This document shows positions 41,205 through 54,409 of a stretch of 64,000 nucleotides of DNA, piece after piece. Numbering within the stretch: the first letter of the stretch is position 1; every line of letters starts with the position of its first letter. The stretch covers positions 10,726,001 to 10,790,000 of the forward strand of contig NC_133295.1 in the NCBI RefSeq assembly GCF_005239225.2, written 5' to 3'. The position numbers were made by a program, and so were the translations under genes. Under the pieces are notes generated by a model. That model searched no databases. It was not told the origin of the DNA and saw only the letters and a list, made by a program, of their open reading frames with translations. Origin of the DNA: Populus alba. Taxonomy: Eukaryota; Streptophyta; Magnoliopsida; Malpighiales; Salicaceae.

Positions 41205-44200
41205 AATCTCCACCTCGACTTAAATTGAACCAACTTACAAAACTTGAACTTCTCTTTGATCGCCTTCATCAAGCATCTTTTAAGTACTACACAAACCAAT
41301 CAAGTCTAAGCAATGCTTGAACTTGACTGCAGAGATAGGCTTCGTAAACATATCTGCAAGGTTCTTAGCTGTAACAATCTTATTAACTAAGACAACACCA
41401 TTTGACATGATATCTAGAATAAAGTGATACCTGACATTAAAAGGTTTGGTCTTTTCATGATACATCTAGTTCTTGGTCAGATGCATAATGCTCTGGTTAT
41501 AACAATGTATAGCAATCAACTTATGTTACAAACAAAGATTGTCAATAAAACCTCTCATTCATAAAGCTTCTTTCACTGCTTTTGTCAATGTCATATACTC
41601 AATCTTTGTTGTAAACAAGGCAATAGTGGATTATACAATTTCTTTCTAACTAATGGTGTGCCTTGATAGAGTAAAAACATAACCTGTTAATGATATTCTT
41701 CTATCCAAATAACCAATCCAATATAAATCTACAAAACATTTAACACTACTTCTAGTACTACTATATATATCATATACTAAGCCAACATATGTAGTACCTC
41801 TAAGCCATTTAACTATTTGCTAGTGAACTTTACTATGATTTTTTATAAACTTGTTAACTACGTACACTAACAACATATAAAATGTTTGGACGAATGTAAA
41901 CCATAACAAATAAAATTCTTCCAACTGCACTAATATATGGAACACCTGACATGTGCTCCTTTTTCTCCTCGATTTATGGTGATAAATTTAAAGATAACCT
42001 AAAATTGGTTGCAAGTGGAGTGCTCACTGGCTTGCAGTCTTGCATACCAAAACATTTAAGTACCTTTTTAAAATACTTCCTTAGTTTAAGTATAACTTGT
42101 CAATGTTTTGATCTTTATGTATCTCTATACCTAAAATCTTCTTAGGTATACCTAAATATTTCATCTCAAACTCACCACTCAATTGATCATTAAAACTGTT
42201 GATCTTAGACATGTTCTTAAAGACAATCAACATGTTATAAATATACAATAATAAGTACACAATTAAATCATATGAAAGCTTCTTGAAATACATACAACTA
42301 TCATAGTCACTTTTAAAACAACAATGTTCAAGTGTAAAAGTATCAAACCTTTTATACCACTATTTCGGTGAATGTTTCAAGTCATACAATGACTTCTTTA
42401 ATAAACATACATGGTCTTATTTACCTTGAGGAATGAAACCCTCTAGATGATGTAACTCTTATCCAACTCATTATATAGAAAAGTTATTTTAACATCTAGT
42501 TGCCTAAGCTCTAAGCCAAACAAAGCTACCATAGCAAACAATACTCGGATGAAACTATGCTTCACAACTAGAGAGGAAACTTTATTAAAGTCAACACCTT
42601 TTTTTTATGTAAAGCTTTTGGCAACTAGACGCGATTTAAACCATGTATCATCAACCTCTGGGATTCCATCTTTCCTCTTATAAATCCATTTGCACCCAAC
42701 AAACTTTTAGCCTTATGGTGGTTTAACAATCTCCCATGTCTAGTTATTATAAAAAGACTTAATCTTTTCATTTATAGAAAACACCCATCAGGATGATTAT
42801 TTGTAACATTCAAGGCAAAATCAACTGGATCAACATAATCGTACTTAACTAATGCTTGTATTTGTCTTCTTTGTCTTCATATAACAATATTATAAGGTTG
42901 TTCTTCAAGTGCATTTTTAACATCAATATCTTACACCACTTCCTCAACAAGCTCAGCTAGAACATCTTCTTGCATTATCTTTAAAGCTCTGACCTTAAGC
43001 TTTACTTGTTTGATAGTACCATGGTCCATCTCAACATTAATATTAGTCAACTTCTTTTCTTTATTAGTAATAAACTTAGATGATTTAGGATAAAAAAAAA
43101 AACACAATTGATATCCCTTCACCATAGATTATATCCTAGAAATATATATTTTCTCGCTCTCGATCCAAGTTTGTCTTATTTAACATTAGCATAAGTAAGA
43201 TAACCAAATATTCTCAGTTTAGAGTAATTAACAAAAAAAACTAGACCATATTTCATATGGAGTCTTCAATTCTAAAACTAACAATAAAGATTTATTTACT
43301 AGATAACAAGCCATGTTAATTGCTTTAGCCTAAAATTGCTTTGATAATCCAGCTTGTGAAAGTATACAACATGCTCTTTTTAAAGGTATTTATTCATACA
43401 TTTTGCAACTCTATTTTGTTATGTTTTATTCATGACAACGTGATGTTAATAATTCCTTTATTCTTGCAGAACTTATCAAATTCACCTAAGCAAAATTTCA
43501 AACCATTATTAATTTTTAAGCATTTGATCTTTTTACCGGCATACATCTCAATCAAGGTTTTTCACTGTTTGAATGGGATGAATGCATTACTCTTTCTCTT
43601 TATAAAATACATCTAAAGCTTTATAGAGTAGTCATCAATAAATATTATGCATCATCTTTTAACATAATAGGAGAAAGACCCTAAAGGTGAGAATGAATAT
43701 AATCTACAGTATCTTTGATACGATGAATGTCCATACTGAATTTTACCCTACACTTTTTACCATAACATAATGCTCATATAAATCCAATTTATCTATTTAT
43801 AATTGCATAGCATATCTCGTTTGCTTAACTCTATCATTTTCCTCACTCATATGTCCTAGCCGTACATGTTGTAACTGAATAAAATCATTATCTGAATCAA
43901 CCACAAATGATACACTGGCTAAATTAATAATTATTAAACCTTAAAGATGGTACAAGCTATTAACCAGCTTTCCTTCTATCACAACAAGAGCACCCTTACA
44001 AACCTTTAGTGCTCAACTATTAGTAGAGTAACCATAGCCTTAGAAATTAAGAAGACTTAAAGAAATTAAATTCTTCTTCGTCTTTAGGACATGTTGAACC
44101 TCTATTAACCTAATAATGTTATCATACATCATAATTTGAATTGGAACCACACTAAAAACAAATAAAATTTTATTGTCTCCTAATAAAATAGTATCATTGA

Positions 44201-44720
44201 TAACTTTAAGAATATCAAAACAACTTCTATCTAGACAAATATGAAATATGTAAGCCGAATCAATTATCTACCAATCACCTAAGTTATCAACAAACACAAC
44301 TAGAACACTTTTAGCATCATTAAAAATTCCCCTTTAACTAACAACATTTGTAGCATCAGAGGTTTTCCTTCTTCTTTCTCTTATCTTTTCACTTAGAACA
44401 ATGCTTCCTAAAGTGTCTTATTTCATGACATTCAATGCATTTAATTTTTCTAGACTTTGATTTTGATCTAGACTTTTCTCTACAACGAACACTTATTATT
44501 TGTTCTACCCTTTATAATCAAACCCTTTGCATAACCATTATTATGACTCTCTAACATTTATTTTTTTAACTCCATAGAATTTTAAAAAGTTTTGACATCT
44601 TCTGAACTAAGACTATCATTCATGTACAACAGATTATCAACAAAATTATCATAAAATAGGGGTAATAAACACAATAAAATCAAAGTTTGATCATCATCTT
44701 TAACTTTAACATCAATATTT
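41205..44720 (-). pseudogene. Decayed Ty1/copia gag-pol, 5' truncated
   Basis: In element order on the minus strand: a gag piece (QTLILLCLLPLFYDNFVD, about 44620-44690); a CX2CX4HX4C zinc knuckle (CIECHEIRHFRKHC, about 44400-44440); a degenerate integrase region; RT beginning KFVGCKWIYKRKDG (about 42650-42710); RT end with ILGIEIHKDQN (about 42095-42130); and the RNase H end NVRYHFILDI ... KIVTAKNLADMFTKPIS (41280-41465). Stops and frameshifts are frequent. The first part of gag and the 5' LTR are missing past about 44720, so the element is truncated. Confidence 0.85.
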
Positions 44721-46332
44721 CATAAATAACGTTTATTATTTTTACTATCACCATTATTTGTGAAATTATTTTACAATCATTATTCTTTTTAATATTAAAA
44801 ATAAAGTATTAAAAAATTGAATTTCATTCTGATTTCTTGTTACTATTCAAACACAATATTAAAATTAAAATGTCATTATGATCTTTCTATTTTGATTTGA
44901 AGCCTCTCATTTCTAATAACCAAACACCATATCAAAGAGTTTTGGAACAAAAAGCTTGTATAATCTTCAAAGATCAATAATTTTAGATATGACTTTTTCA
45001 AAAACTACATAGATAATAAACATAATACTTTACATAAAAAAAATATTTTTTTTAAAAGTTATACAGTGTTGATCTAGTCATCTACATCAATCATAAGGTG
45101 CTCTAAAATTGATCATTTAATTGTCTGTAAATTTTTAATTTAATCAACGCACACCCACATCAAATATATATATATATATATATAGCTAAGTTGGTTTCTT
45201 CAGGATTTTGTTCTTCTATCCTATCTCAATTATCTTATTTTGATTTTTTTTTTATTTTTTTTTTTTCTATCTTCAGCTGTCAATCTCCCACTTGAACAAT
45301 TATCAACCACGTGTATATCGGGTGTCAACAAAATGCAAAAGTTGTCAGAATGGTCGGCGCCCGCCTGGCCTAAGGCCTAACTCTGTCCCCTCTTTCTAGG
45401 AAGGACAGGGGAGATGATTGCTCCTAATAAGCATGCCTCTTTTATCTACTTGTTCCTTCCTCTTCCTTTCCTCCTCCTCCATCGAAGTTTGATGCCCTGA
45501 AAGGCAACAAATAATCAATAAAAGAAATATTTTGAAATTAATAGAAGAGTAAGACCAAAAGCTTTTAAGTGCCCTGCAGTTAAACTTTATTTTCATAAAA
45601 ATAAATATTTATTTTTTATTTTTTTAAATAATTGCTACAACCCTTCCAAATACGCCATCAACAGAAGACTCCACCACCCACTTACATGAATTCTATTTCA
45701 AGTTGGGCCACACAGCATATATGCATAGAATCCTCTAAACTGTAAACTTAATCTGCATCACAAATATTAATGCACGCCATTGTTGTATTTGCAAGTGATT
45801 ATATATATACATAAAGAATACAATAGTGACCAAGAGCAGAGCAGAGTTATGCGAGGAGATGAAAAGAAGAATATTCCCATGACAGAAATCAAAGTTGGTG
45901 TGGGTGGACCACAGTCCACTATCTGATGTCAAGAGTTGAAAGGTGATTATAACAGAAAGGTAAAGCTGCCATTCAACAACACAAGTGATAACTCATGACA
46001 ATGTGCACATGAATCGAATCTATGGATGTCGTATGTATGAATTAAGATCACCCGTCATCGCTTCCATTAACTTCATCTAACTAAGTCTTGATGCAGACTT
46101 CTTCTAGTGTTTGTTGTTGTGGAGGATATTATTAGACTGCTGAAATTTGAAAAATCATATAAACACACACATATATATATCAATGTCAGAGATTGCAGAT
46201 CATACTGCAGTGGAATCGGGATTGCACTTGACAACCATAACGAAATCGCCATGTAAGTGAGTGGAACTTGTAAGAGGTGGTGGGGCTATGTGCAATCTAC
46301 TAATGGTCTTGAAGGTGAATTGCGCAATGTTC
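44721..46332. other. Intergenic DNA upstream of the ferric reductase
   Basis: A (TA)10 tract lies at about 45165-45184. A G-box CACGTG is at 45308-45313, 1.1 kb upstream of the FRO start. A minus-strand frame at 45396-45596 has a good splice acceptor inside it (CTTTCAG before GGCATC) and encodes a Glu/Lys/Arg-rich peptide; it is treated as a finding only. Confidence 0.4.
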
Positions 46333-46340
46333 TTTATATA
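46333..46340 (+). promoter_or_regulatory. Probable TATA box of the ferric reductase gene
   Basis: TTTATATA lies 47 bp before the ATG at 46387. This would place the transcription start only about 20 nt upstream of the start codon, so the leader would be very short. Confidence 0.45.
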
Positions 46341-46386
46341 GGGAATACCTTTCAAACTAAAGAAGTACAGATCAGAAATAGTAACC

Positions 46387-49300
46387 ATGGCAAAGGCCAG
46401 TCTTCTTGCTCTTCTCAAAGTACTGATGATCATAATATTTGCTGGTTGGATTGCTCTGTGGCTTCTAAAGCCTACTAATCTGTGGACTAGAAAATGGAAA
46501 GGAGCTGAAGATAGTGCTAGGCACACAGTGTTTGGCTATTACGGTATGTGCTTGGAGTTACCATCTGAATTGGTTTTTGCTTAGTGCTAAATCATCTTTT
46601 ATATATATATTAATCTACACACTTATTCTCTGGCATGACAACATCAGCTATCAATTTATAGAATCGAGCAAGAGATGTCATTTGCGTGCTCATTCTTACT
46701 GAAAAACATAAAACATTCATGATTGCAATTGCAGATGTTGGTATCAATGCTTATATTAGTATAATACTGAATGCACTGCAGGTCTCAACTTCGTTGTATT
46801 CACATTTCCTCCTATTGCCTTGACCATAATTGGATTAGTTTACTTGGATTTGGTTACGAAGGAGCCTCCTCGAAGCAGGTAATATAGTTGTGGAATTAGA
46901 TCTGTATCTCTAGAAATCAATGGCTTACTGTTCCTTGTGATTAACATGGATGACAGACCAGCAAGGAGTGCAACTGTTGGTTTCTCAAATCCTGTGGTGG
47001 TAAACAGCTTTGTGGGAATTTTATCTAGCTTAGAGATTCTGGCAGTGTTTCTCTTTTTCCTCTTTCTAGCTTGGACTTACTATGCCCGCATCAGTAATGA
47101 CTTCAAAAAGTTGATGCCAGTCAAGTCACTGAAGTTAGATTTGTGAGTTCTAATGATCCTAAATAACATTTGGTGGATACTGAAAATCAAGAGCACCACC
47201 ATTACTGATGTTTACCTGTATTTCAGATGGCAAATCAAGTATCTAAGAGTGGCCACCCGATTCGGATTGCTTGCAGAAGTCTGCCTGGCTTTGCTTCTTC
47301 TTCCTGTTTTGAGGGGCTTGGCCATATTCCAGTTAATTGGAATCCAGTTTGAAGCTTCAGTACGATACCATATATTGCTTGGGACGTCAATGATATTTTT
47401 TTCCACAATTCATGGTGCAAGCACTTTGTTCATCTGGGGAGTCAGCCACCATATTCAAGATGAGGTATTCTATTTCCTTTCTGCTTTCCCTCTTGAAACA
47501 AAACTTGTAGTCTGTTTCATTGGTTCAATTTGCATTTTTGCGATTGAATTTGGTATCTTCTGTTGTTAACATCCAACCTATCCTTTTCTTCTCTGTTTTA
47601 ATCCTTTGCTATGAGTTTTCAATAACAGATATGGAGATGGCAGAAAAAAGGACGGATATACCTGGCAGGAGAGATTGCTCTTGTTACAGGACTGGTAATC
47701 TGGATCACGTCACTTCCTCAAATAAGGAGGAGGAGATTTGAAATATTCTACTACACACACCATCTATACATAGTCTTCCTAATATTCTTCTTGTTCCACG
47801 CTGGAGATAGGCACTTCTACATGGTTTTTTCTGGGGTATTTCTCTTTGGCCTTGACAAGCTACTTCGAATCTTACAATCAAGACCACAAAGTTGCATTCT
47901 CTCATCACGAATATACCTAATTCCCAGCAAAGCCATAGAACTTACGCTGCCAAAGGATCCAGGTAATCTTTTCAGCCTTCACGGTTACAATCATGCATGT
48001 TGGTGTTATGGCAGTAAAACTTCTCTCATCAAACATCTTTTTTATAATAATTGCAGGATTGAAGTATACCCCAACAAGTGTTATATACATGAAGATACCA
48101 AGTATTTCGAAGTTTCAGTGGCATCCCTTCAGTATCACTTCTAGCTCAAATATTGATGATCACACGATGTCTGTTGTAGTAAAATGCAATGAGGGCTGGA
48201 CAAGGTCTCTCTATGACATGATACAAGCAGAGCTAGATTCAGATACCGGTGCTATGAGCTGTATACCTGTGTCAATTGAAGGCCCTTATGGACCTGCTTC
48301 ACTGGACTTCCTAAGGTTTGCAAAAAAGAACCTAGTATTGCAGACAGAAGAAGAATTTCCTTGAACTGATAATGAACTAAGGATGATTTTCGAGATTGTC
48401 ATTTGTTAAGAATTTTTTGCAGGCATGACAGCCTGCTTCTGATTGCCGGTGGAGCTGGGATAACCCCAGTTCTCAGCATCATAAAGGAAATTGCTTCCAT
48501 AAGCAGCAGCAGGTATAGATTCGCCACACAAGTTCAGCTCATCTATGTCGTGAAGAAGTCGCAAGATGTTTGCCTGTTAAACTCAGTTTCTTCTCAACTT
48601 CTGAATCAGTCATCCACACAGTTGTCTCTAAATCTAAAAGTTTATGTAACACAGGAAGAGAGTTCTAATGCAACAGTGATAGGATTAGTGAATAACTTTT
48701 CTCTAGCGAGAACAGTTAACTTTAGCACCGAATGTTCAAATTATGCAGTTCATGGACTAGATAGTTCAATTTTGATGGCTGCCATGGTCGCATTATCCTC
48801 CATTAAGTTCTTAGTTTCTCTTATTTTCTTTAATCGCATTTTTGTTCCCACTAAAATGAAGAGTCCTGCCTCACAAAAGATGGTTGTTCCGTCAGAAAAC
48901 AAGGCCTCAAAAGAGAAGACTCCCTCTTCAGTTGTTGATCTACTTCTCCTAGCTTCTTTCATCGTAGCTCTAGCTTGCAACGCTTTTGTAGCAATTATCT
49001 TGAGATGGAAAAGGCTCAAGAAAGATATTCCAGCAGCGTCTCCAAAACAAGGTAATAAAGCCACAGGACTAGCAGGTTCAGTAGAGGCAAGAAGTACTGT
49101 TGAGGAACATGAAATTCATTTTGGAGGAAGGCCTGACTTTCAAGGTATTATTATTCTATCTTTTTCCTACAATTCTGCAACATTCTATTATTTGAAATCT
49201 CTGCTTCTAATTACAGTTTGTTTAATTGCATGTTGTAAACAGATATACTGTCCAAGTTTCCAGATGAAACCGGTGGATCTGATATTGGAGTACTGGTGTG

Positions 49301-49424
49301 TGGACCGGAAAGCATGAAGGAGGCGGTCGCATCATTATGCCAGTTGAAGTCTCAGGGACTCAACATTGGTGCCAAGGGAAAGAAACCATACTTCATTTTC
49401 CACTCCCTCAGCTTCACTCTTTAG
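46387..49424 (+). CDS. FRO8: Ferric reduction oxidase, FRO8 type (8 exons, 724 aa)
   Basis: FRO enzymes pass electrons from NAD(P)H through FAD and two hemes across a membrane to reduce Fe(III) or Cu(II). Exons: 46387-46543, 46782-46878, 46957-47142, 47227-47464, 47629-47962, 48057-48315, 48423-49144, 49243-49424 (2175 nt, phases close). An N-terminal hydrophobic segment (residues 5-28) is followed by further membrane helices. Heme-ligand His pairs are 195/209 (X13) and 270/283 (X12). FAD site HPFS is at 360-363, the pyridine-nucleotide loop at about 431-439 (IAGGAGITP), and CGP at 684-686. Two extra membrane segments lie inside exon 7. The phrases NDFKKLMPVK, RVATRFGLLAE and VCGPESMKEAVAS resemble Arabidopsis FRO8, whose product is predicted to be mitochondrial (from memory). 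All key residues are present. Location is inferred, not shown by the sequence. Confidence 0.93.
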
Positions 49425-49822
49425 CCTCACCATCCATACACACAAATACTTGACAACATGTAAACATTAGCATCTGGTTCTAAATAAAGGATGCCTTCAT
49501 TCCACTTTGAACATATTTCATCGTGGCATCATTTTGAGAGAGGGCTTGAGCAGTTTTAGCTGAAAGCTTGTGCATTTAGATAAGTTGAATGGATTGGACT
49601 TTATCAAAATGCCTTGAGGTTCTACAATTCAATCATGGCGGTTTTACAAAATCTCTTGCCCCAATTTCAAAAGAAAACTCTTATTTCAACCTCTTATGAG
49701 CCAGGCTGAGGAAGATTTGGTAGTTAATGAGAGAACATCCTCGTCCACTTTGTCTTGGGACAAGGCTATATTAGTATAATGTTCATGTGGCTCTATGATG
49801 TACCTTCGCATGGCATTAGTCA
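49425..49822 (+). other. Ferric reductase 3' UTR and spacer
   Basis: A polyadenylation-type signal AATAAA lies at 49483-49488, 59 nt after the stop codon. The remainder to the retroelement border contains nothing recognised. Confidence 0.55.
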
Positions 49823-52328
49823 TGTCATAACCCAATTTTGGGTTATTCCCCAAAAATCAATTTTTTTTTTCAAAATAAAAATAAAAAAATAAAATAAAGG
49901 CTGACAACGTGGAGAAGGTAGGTCGGGAAATCAAGCTGCAATTTTTAGAAGAATACAATGCAAATTCAAGGTCATATTAAATGATTATTGGATGAATTCG
50001 CATGAAAATTAAGTCCAAGGACATAATTAAATTTTTAATAGGTCAATTTGATTTAATCATGGGCCAAATTGAATTTTAATTATGTTTAAGAATTAATTTG
50101 GGTCCAATTGAAGGATTTAATTAAGTGCAATGACTTAATTATACTTTAAATGGGTCAAATTAATTTTATTTGGGGCTTAATTGGTGAAAAATTAAGTTTG
50201 GGAGCTTAATTTGAGCTTAATTGAGAATATTGAAATTTTAAGAGACCAAATTTAATTTTTACCAAGTTGATTGATTGAAATCAGGGATCAAATTGCAAGC
50301 AAATTGAAGTTTTGAGGTCAATTAGGGGTAAAATTGATAAAATCCAAAGACAAAGACCAACTTGCAAAAGGCGCCAAACTATAGGGGTCTAATTGACAAA
50401 ATCCGGGGGCCAAATTGAAAGACATTGAACGCTGGAGGGCTAAATTGAAAATCAGCAAAAAGCCCTAATTTTTATCCCAAACGGTGCCGTTTTTGTGTTG
50501 AGGGAAGGGACCAGGCGACGCGTCGCCCGGTTACTGTTCATCGTCTTCCTCACAAAGCTGCCCGAGTGGCTGCTTTCCAGGCGCGTTTTCTCACTCCTTT
50601 GGCCCCCAAATCCGACAAGGCGTGCACCAACATGTTCCCCTGAAACATCTTTATCTCGTAGAGTGGTCTGGTCGGGTGTAACAACTTGGGGACAGCTCCG
50701 TTCATTGGCCCAAAGTGGCACCCTCGGGCAGTCTGCAGCCTTGGATTGCCAAATTTGGCAGTTCGAGGTGCACACTTTGAACCAACGGCTTGGATTCCTC
50801 GAGGCGAATCAAAGGCTGAGACTTTTTCCCCGTTGAACACAAGATTACCCTCTTTCCATCCCTATAAATAGGAGCCAATTTAATGCTCTGAGGAGGGGGA
50901 GAAAATTGAACGAAAAGTTGGCCGAAAACCAGCATTTCCTGCCCAGTTCCTGCAACCAGCCCTTTCTCTCTCCACCGTGGCTTCAGCCACTACCACCATC
51001 ATCACCTCTTCTCTTCTGTCATCTCCACCGTGAGCAGACCACCCCTTCATTCTTCTCCCAGCTGGTCTTTTCCATCACCAGCAGCATCCCTCCTCAGCCA
51101 CACCAACAGCTCCAGCCGTGAGCTTTTCCTTCTCCTCTCTAGGACCCGTTTTCTCCTTCTTGCAGCGGCGACCAGAACCAGCAATCGGCAGCAGCAGCAC
51201 CAAGCTCTCCATCAACGCCGCCCCAGCCTCTCGTCATCCACCTAGACAGCGGCTGTTCCTCCCACGCCAGGCAACTTCCTCCTCCCCGCTTCGCCTGTTC
51301 TTCATTGTCGTGGCTGCTGCATGCAGAATTCATTTCTGCATGCAGCATGATTAATTAGCATGGTTGCTGGGCTGGGCCAGCAACCATGCGGGCTTGGGTC
51401 GGACCATTTGGGGTCCGGCCTGGCCCAAAAGAAAGAGAGGGATATGTTGGGCCGGGATCGGCCCAACCAAAAGTTCTTGGGCCTGACCCAGCCCAGCCCA
51501 CATTTAATATTATATTATAATATTATTTTAAATTAAAAAAAATTACAAAAAATTTCAAAAATCATTTTAAAAAATTTTGTGATTTTCTCAAATATTTTTC
51601 TACCAATTTTGCACAATATCGGATTATATATTTACATTGTAAAATACAAATCCGGTATTAAAATACCCGGTTTTCTCCGAAATATTTCAAAAAAATGCAA
51701 AAAAAAAAAAACATTTTCAAAAAGGAAAAAAATATTTCATTGCATACGGCCAAATCCTAAAATTGTTCCAAGCATATTTTTTGTAAAAACAAAAATTGCA
51801 TCCTTTTCATGTTTTTTTAAAAATGGATATCGTAACCAGATTATAATTGTCCATTAGGATTTGGCCAAAATGTCAAAAACCCTTTTTTTCAACCTTTTTT
51901 TCTAGGATCCGGATGTAGACTTTAATATTTGTGGGGTGTAAAATTACGCAATAATGTACATTCTCGGTTATTAAAGATACAAGGTGTAAATAAAAGCAAT
52001 TTAAAAATTAAGACTTTAGAATGGTTAGGATTTAACCGAATAAGGTAGAGACTTCCTCACGAGGGGAGATCTGCCTTGAACCTTAGAAAGACCAATGAAT
52101 AGAAATTCGACCTAGAAAAACAATCAAACAACATTGCAGCTTACCTTAGGTAGGGTGCACTGGGGGTGATGTGTCTTCCCCTTGCACAACCAGTCCCTTA
52201 CTCAGACTCTCGCAGACCATAGGTTCCTAGTGACCATGATACTAGATGGCGACTCCAATGAACCAAGCAAAACACAAACAATAAAAAAATCGCCAGCCGA
52301 TGCCGCGCGTATTTTTCGACGTGCGACA
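49823..52328 (+). mobile_element. Solo LTR-like element, 2506 bp, with AGTCA target duplication
   Basis: It starts TGTCATAACCC and ends GTGCGACA, so it has the TG...CA ends of an LTR. AGTCA flanks both sides exactly (49818-49822 and 52329-52333), the 5-bp duplication of retroviral-type integration. No gag, protease, RT or integrase is present. A TATA box (50863-50870) divides a GC-moderate U3 from a C-rich transcribed part (50900-51330) and a GGCCC-rich part (51360-51500). 'tggcgactccaatg' near 52238 resembles the end region of plant Ty3/gypsy LTRs. Best read as a solo LTR of a Ty3/gypsy-type element (lineage inferred). Frames of 60-113 codons on both strands at 50450-51354 overlap each other and are not genes. 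Confidence 0.78.
50863..50870 (+). promoter_or_regulatory. TATA box inside the LTR
   Basis: TATAAATA in the context 'ccctataaataggagcc', the classical form of plant LTR promoters. Transcription would start near 50895, marking the U3/R border. Confidence 0.6.
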
Positions 52329-52333
52329 AGTCA

Positions 52334-54409
52334 CATCTCAAACTAGGCATTAGTGCTAGTCATTCATGTGTTATGGCTAAAAATTATGTTAATGTTATGG
52401 AGCTTTTTCGCCAAAATGCAATTAAATCCTGCTCCATAGGGAAAATCTGTCAAGATATTAATTTAATTTCAAAAACTTAACTATTAGGTAAGATTTTAAA
52501 ATATAATAATAATTATTATTATTTAACACACTCATTCAAAAGAAAGTTTTTTAGACTTGAAACTTACACAATTTTATATTATTTTATGTTTGATTTTTAT
52601 TAAATAAATAAAAATAATAAGATTCAAATTCGCGACTGCTTAGTCATCAAGATTCTGATATCATGTCAAAAAATTAATTCAATTTAAAAACTTAAATTAT
52701 TAAATCACATTCTCAAATATAATTAATATTATTATTTAGATAGCTGTCAGTAAGACATTTCAAGACAAGTAGCCACTGCAATTCTGGCATCTCCACGATA
52801 CCATGAGCAACCCAATATCCAGATTTCAAAAACAATTAGCTTGAAGTTATGGAACTTGGATCATTTCCTCAACACCACCTCCCCTGCTCCGGCCATTAAT
52901 CCCCAGCAAAGAAACAAATAAAAAGGACAACCATTCAGTTTGGATCCTCTCTTTCCTTTTACCATGGACATGCCCTAAAAATCAAGTTAGTTTCACTATC
53001 TTGGGATATTCTTGAGAACAACTGAGGTATCTTGATCAATTTAGCTCCGCTTATTAATTTAAACCAGCTGAACTTCGACAAGAACTGATAACAGTGGGAT
53101 ACGGGTTCAAATCAAAAGCAGAGACACGGATACTTGCTTCCTTATCCTTGATTCTCTAGTGGAAAATTATCAAACACAACTTAATACACAAATGGAAGCA
53201 AGATAAAGAGGGCCATATATTATCACCAGAAGTCATAATTGGATTGCCTTTTAAACAGGAACCCTCCTTTTCAATTGTCATTATATTTCTCTGTAGCCAC
53301 TGCAAACGGCAAGGATAAGACAGCCACTGTTGCCAATGGGAATCTTGCAAGCAATAAATGATAAAAAGAAAAAGGTATTAATCAGTCATGAGCTGGACTT
53401 GGTCCAGTCTGAATTATGCCTGGTTAACAAATGATCCACCGCACTACAAACGCTGCCTTACAAAGTTGCTTGCCATTTAATTCATTGACCATGTAATGAA
53501 AAATTATAAAGGCATATTTAATTTAAGATCCCTAAAAAGAAAATGGGACAGACAACTTGCCTTGAAATATTATTTACAGTCAACGTTTTTATAGGAAAGC
53601 TAAAACTTGATTGATCAAAGATATTATCTTCAGAGGAGACTTTTCTCACTCGATTCAAAAAAGCTAAACATGTAGGATGAGGATTACTGGGCCAAAGATC
53701 AAGTCCCACAAACTAATGGGATCTTGCACATCAGTAAACACACCTCTCACTTTGAGAGGGAAAAAGAGTGGTTTCTTACATGGCCACATCTAGCACCAAA
53801 CAATGGGACCACACAAATGTTTCTCTTACAACATGAATGGTGACACCACATTCTAATTTGAAACACAGTCCATGTCTGCCCTTGCCAATTCTATCATCCA
53901 AGGAATCTGAAGAGATAGAAGGGCTTATACATTGCATAGATAGTTCCCAAGTCATCTGTCCACTCTATATTTCTATATATTTGTTTCTTTGGAATGGTCC
54001 AATTCTTATATTTGATTAGAGATGAGGATCAAAGACCAATCCAATTAGAAAAGTTTCCGGGCTACTTGTCTGCATAAAGTGAAAACTAAGGAAACCTCCT
54101 CCGAGTGTTTATTTACGTGAGTAGAAAAACTCAGGATTATTCTCAGACGAATGTTTTACTGGTCTTTATTAAATTACAAATGCTATATGAAAGAAAAAAA
54201 GAAAAAGACTAGCAGAAAATCTCCAGGGTTACTGCTTGAGTTTGAACTCTGTACATAGCAGCCATAATTTACCAGCAGTGGATTATCAAAGGTTTAAAAA
54301 TGAAATTTTTCAATATTTAATGCCAAAACTCAATCAAATTAAGGTGCCAAAATTTCAATACCTACCACCACAAATTCAACCAAGAGAAAAAATAATAAAA
54401 GAACTATAT
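52334..54409. other. Intergenic DNA, no gene seen
   Basis: After the TRIM copy at 52454-52735, the stretch 52740-54230 is less AT-rich but its frames (60-65 codons) are short and unrelated to known domains. The 54235-54409 part probably contains the kinase 3' UTR. Confidence 0.45.
52454..52735 (-). mobile_element. TRIM copy on the minus strand
   Basis: LTR-like ends at 52454-52515 and 52670-52735 share 'acttaa-ttatta' words. Between them are 'gattctgatatcatgtc' (primer-site-like on the minus strand) and 'ttttattaaataaataaaa'. Same family as 18555-19054, strongly decayed. Confidence 0.5.

Noticed and set aside
44930..44960. Sequence 'accatatcaaagagt' considered as a primer binding site for the copia element
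   Set aside because: It is on the wrong strand for that element and no LTR end lies beside it.
50450..51354. Overlapping frames of 60-113 codons on both strands, some Pro/Ser-rich
   Set aside because: They lie inside the LTR element defined by TG...CA ends and AGTCA duplications; the GC-richer composition alone keeps frames open.
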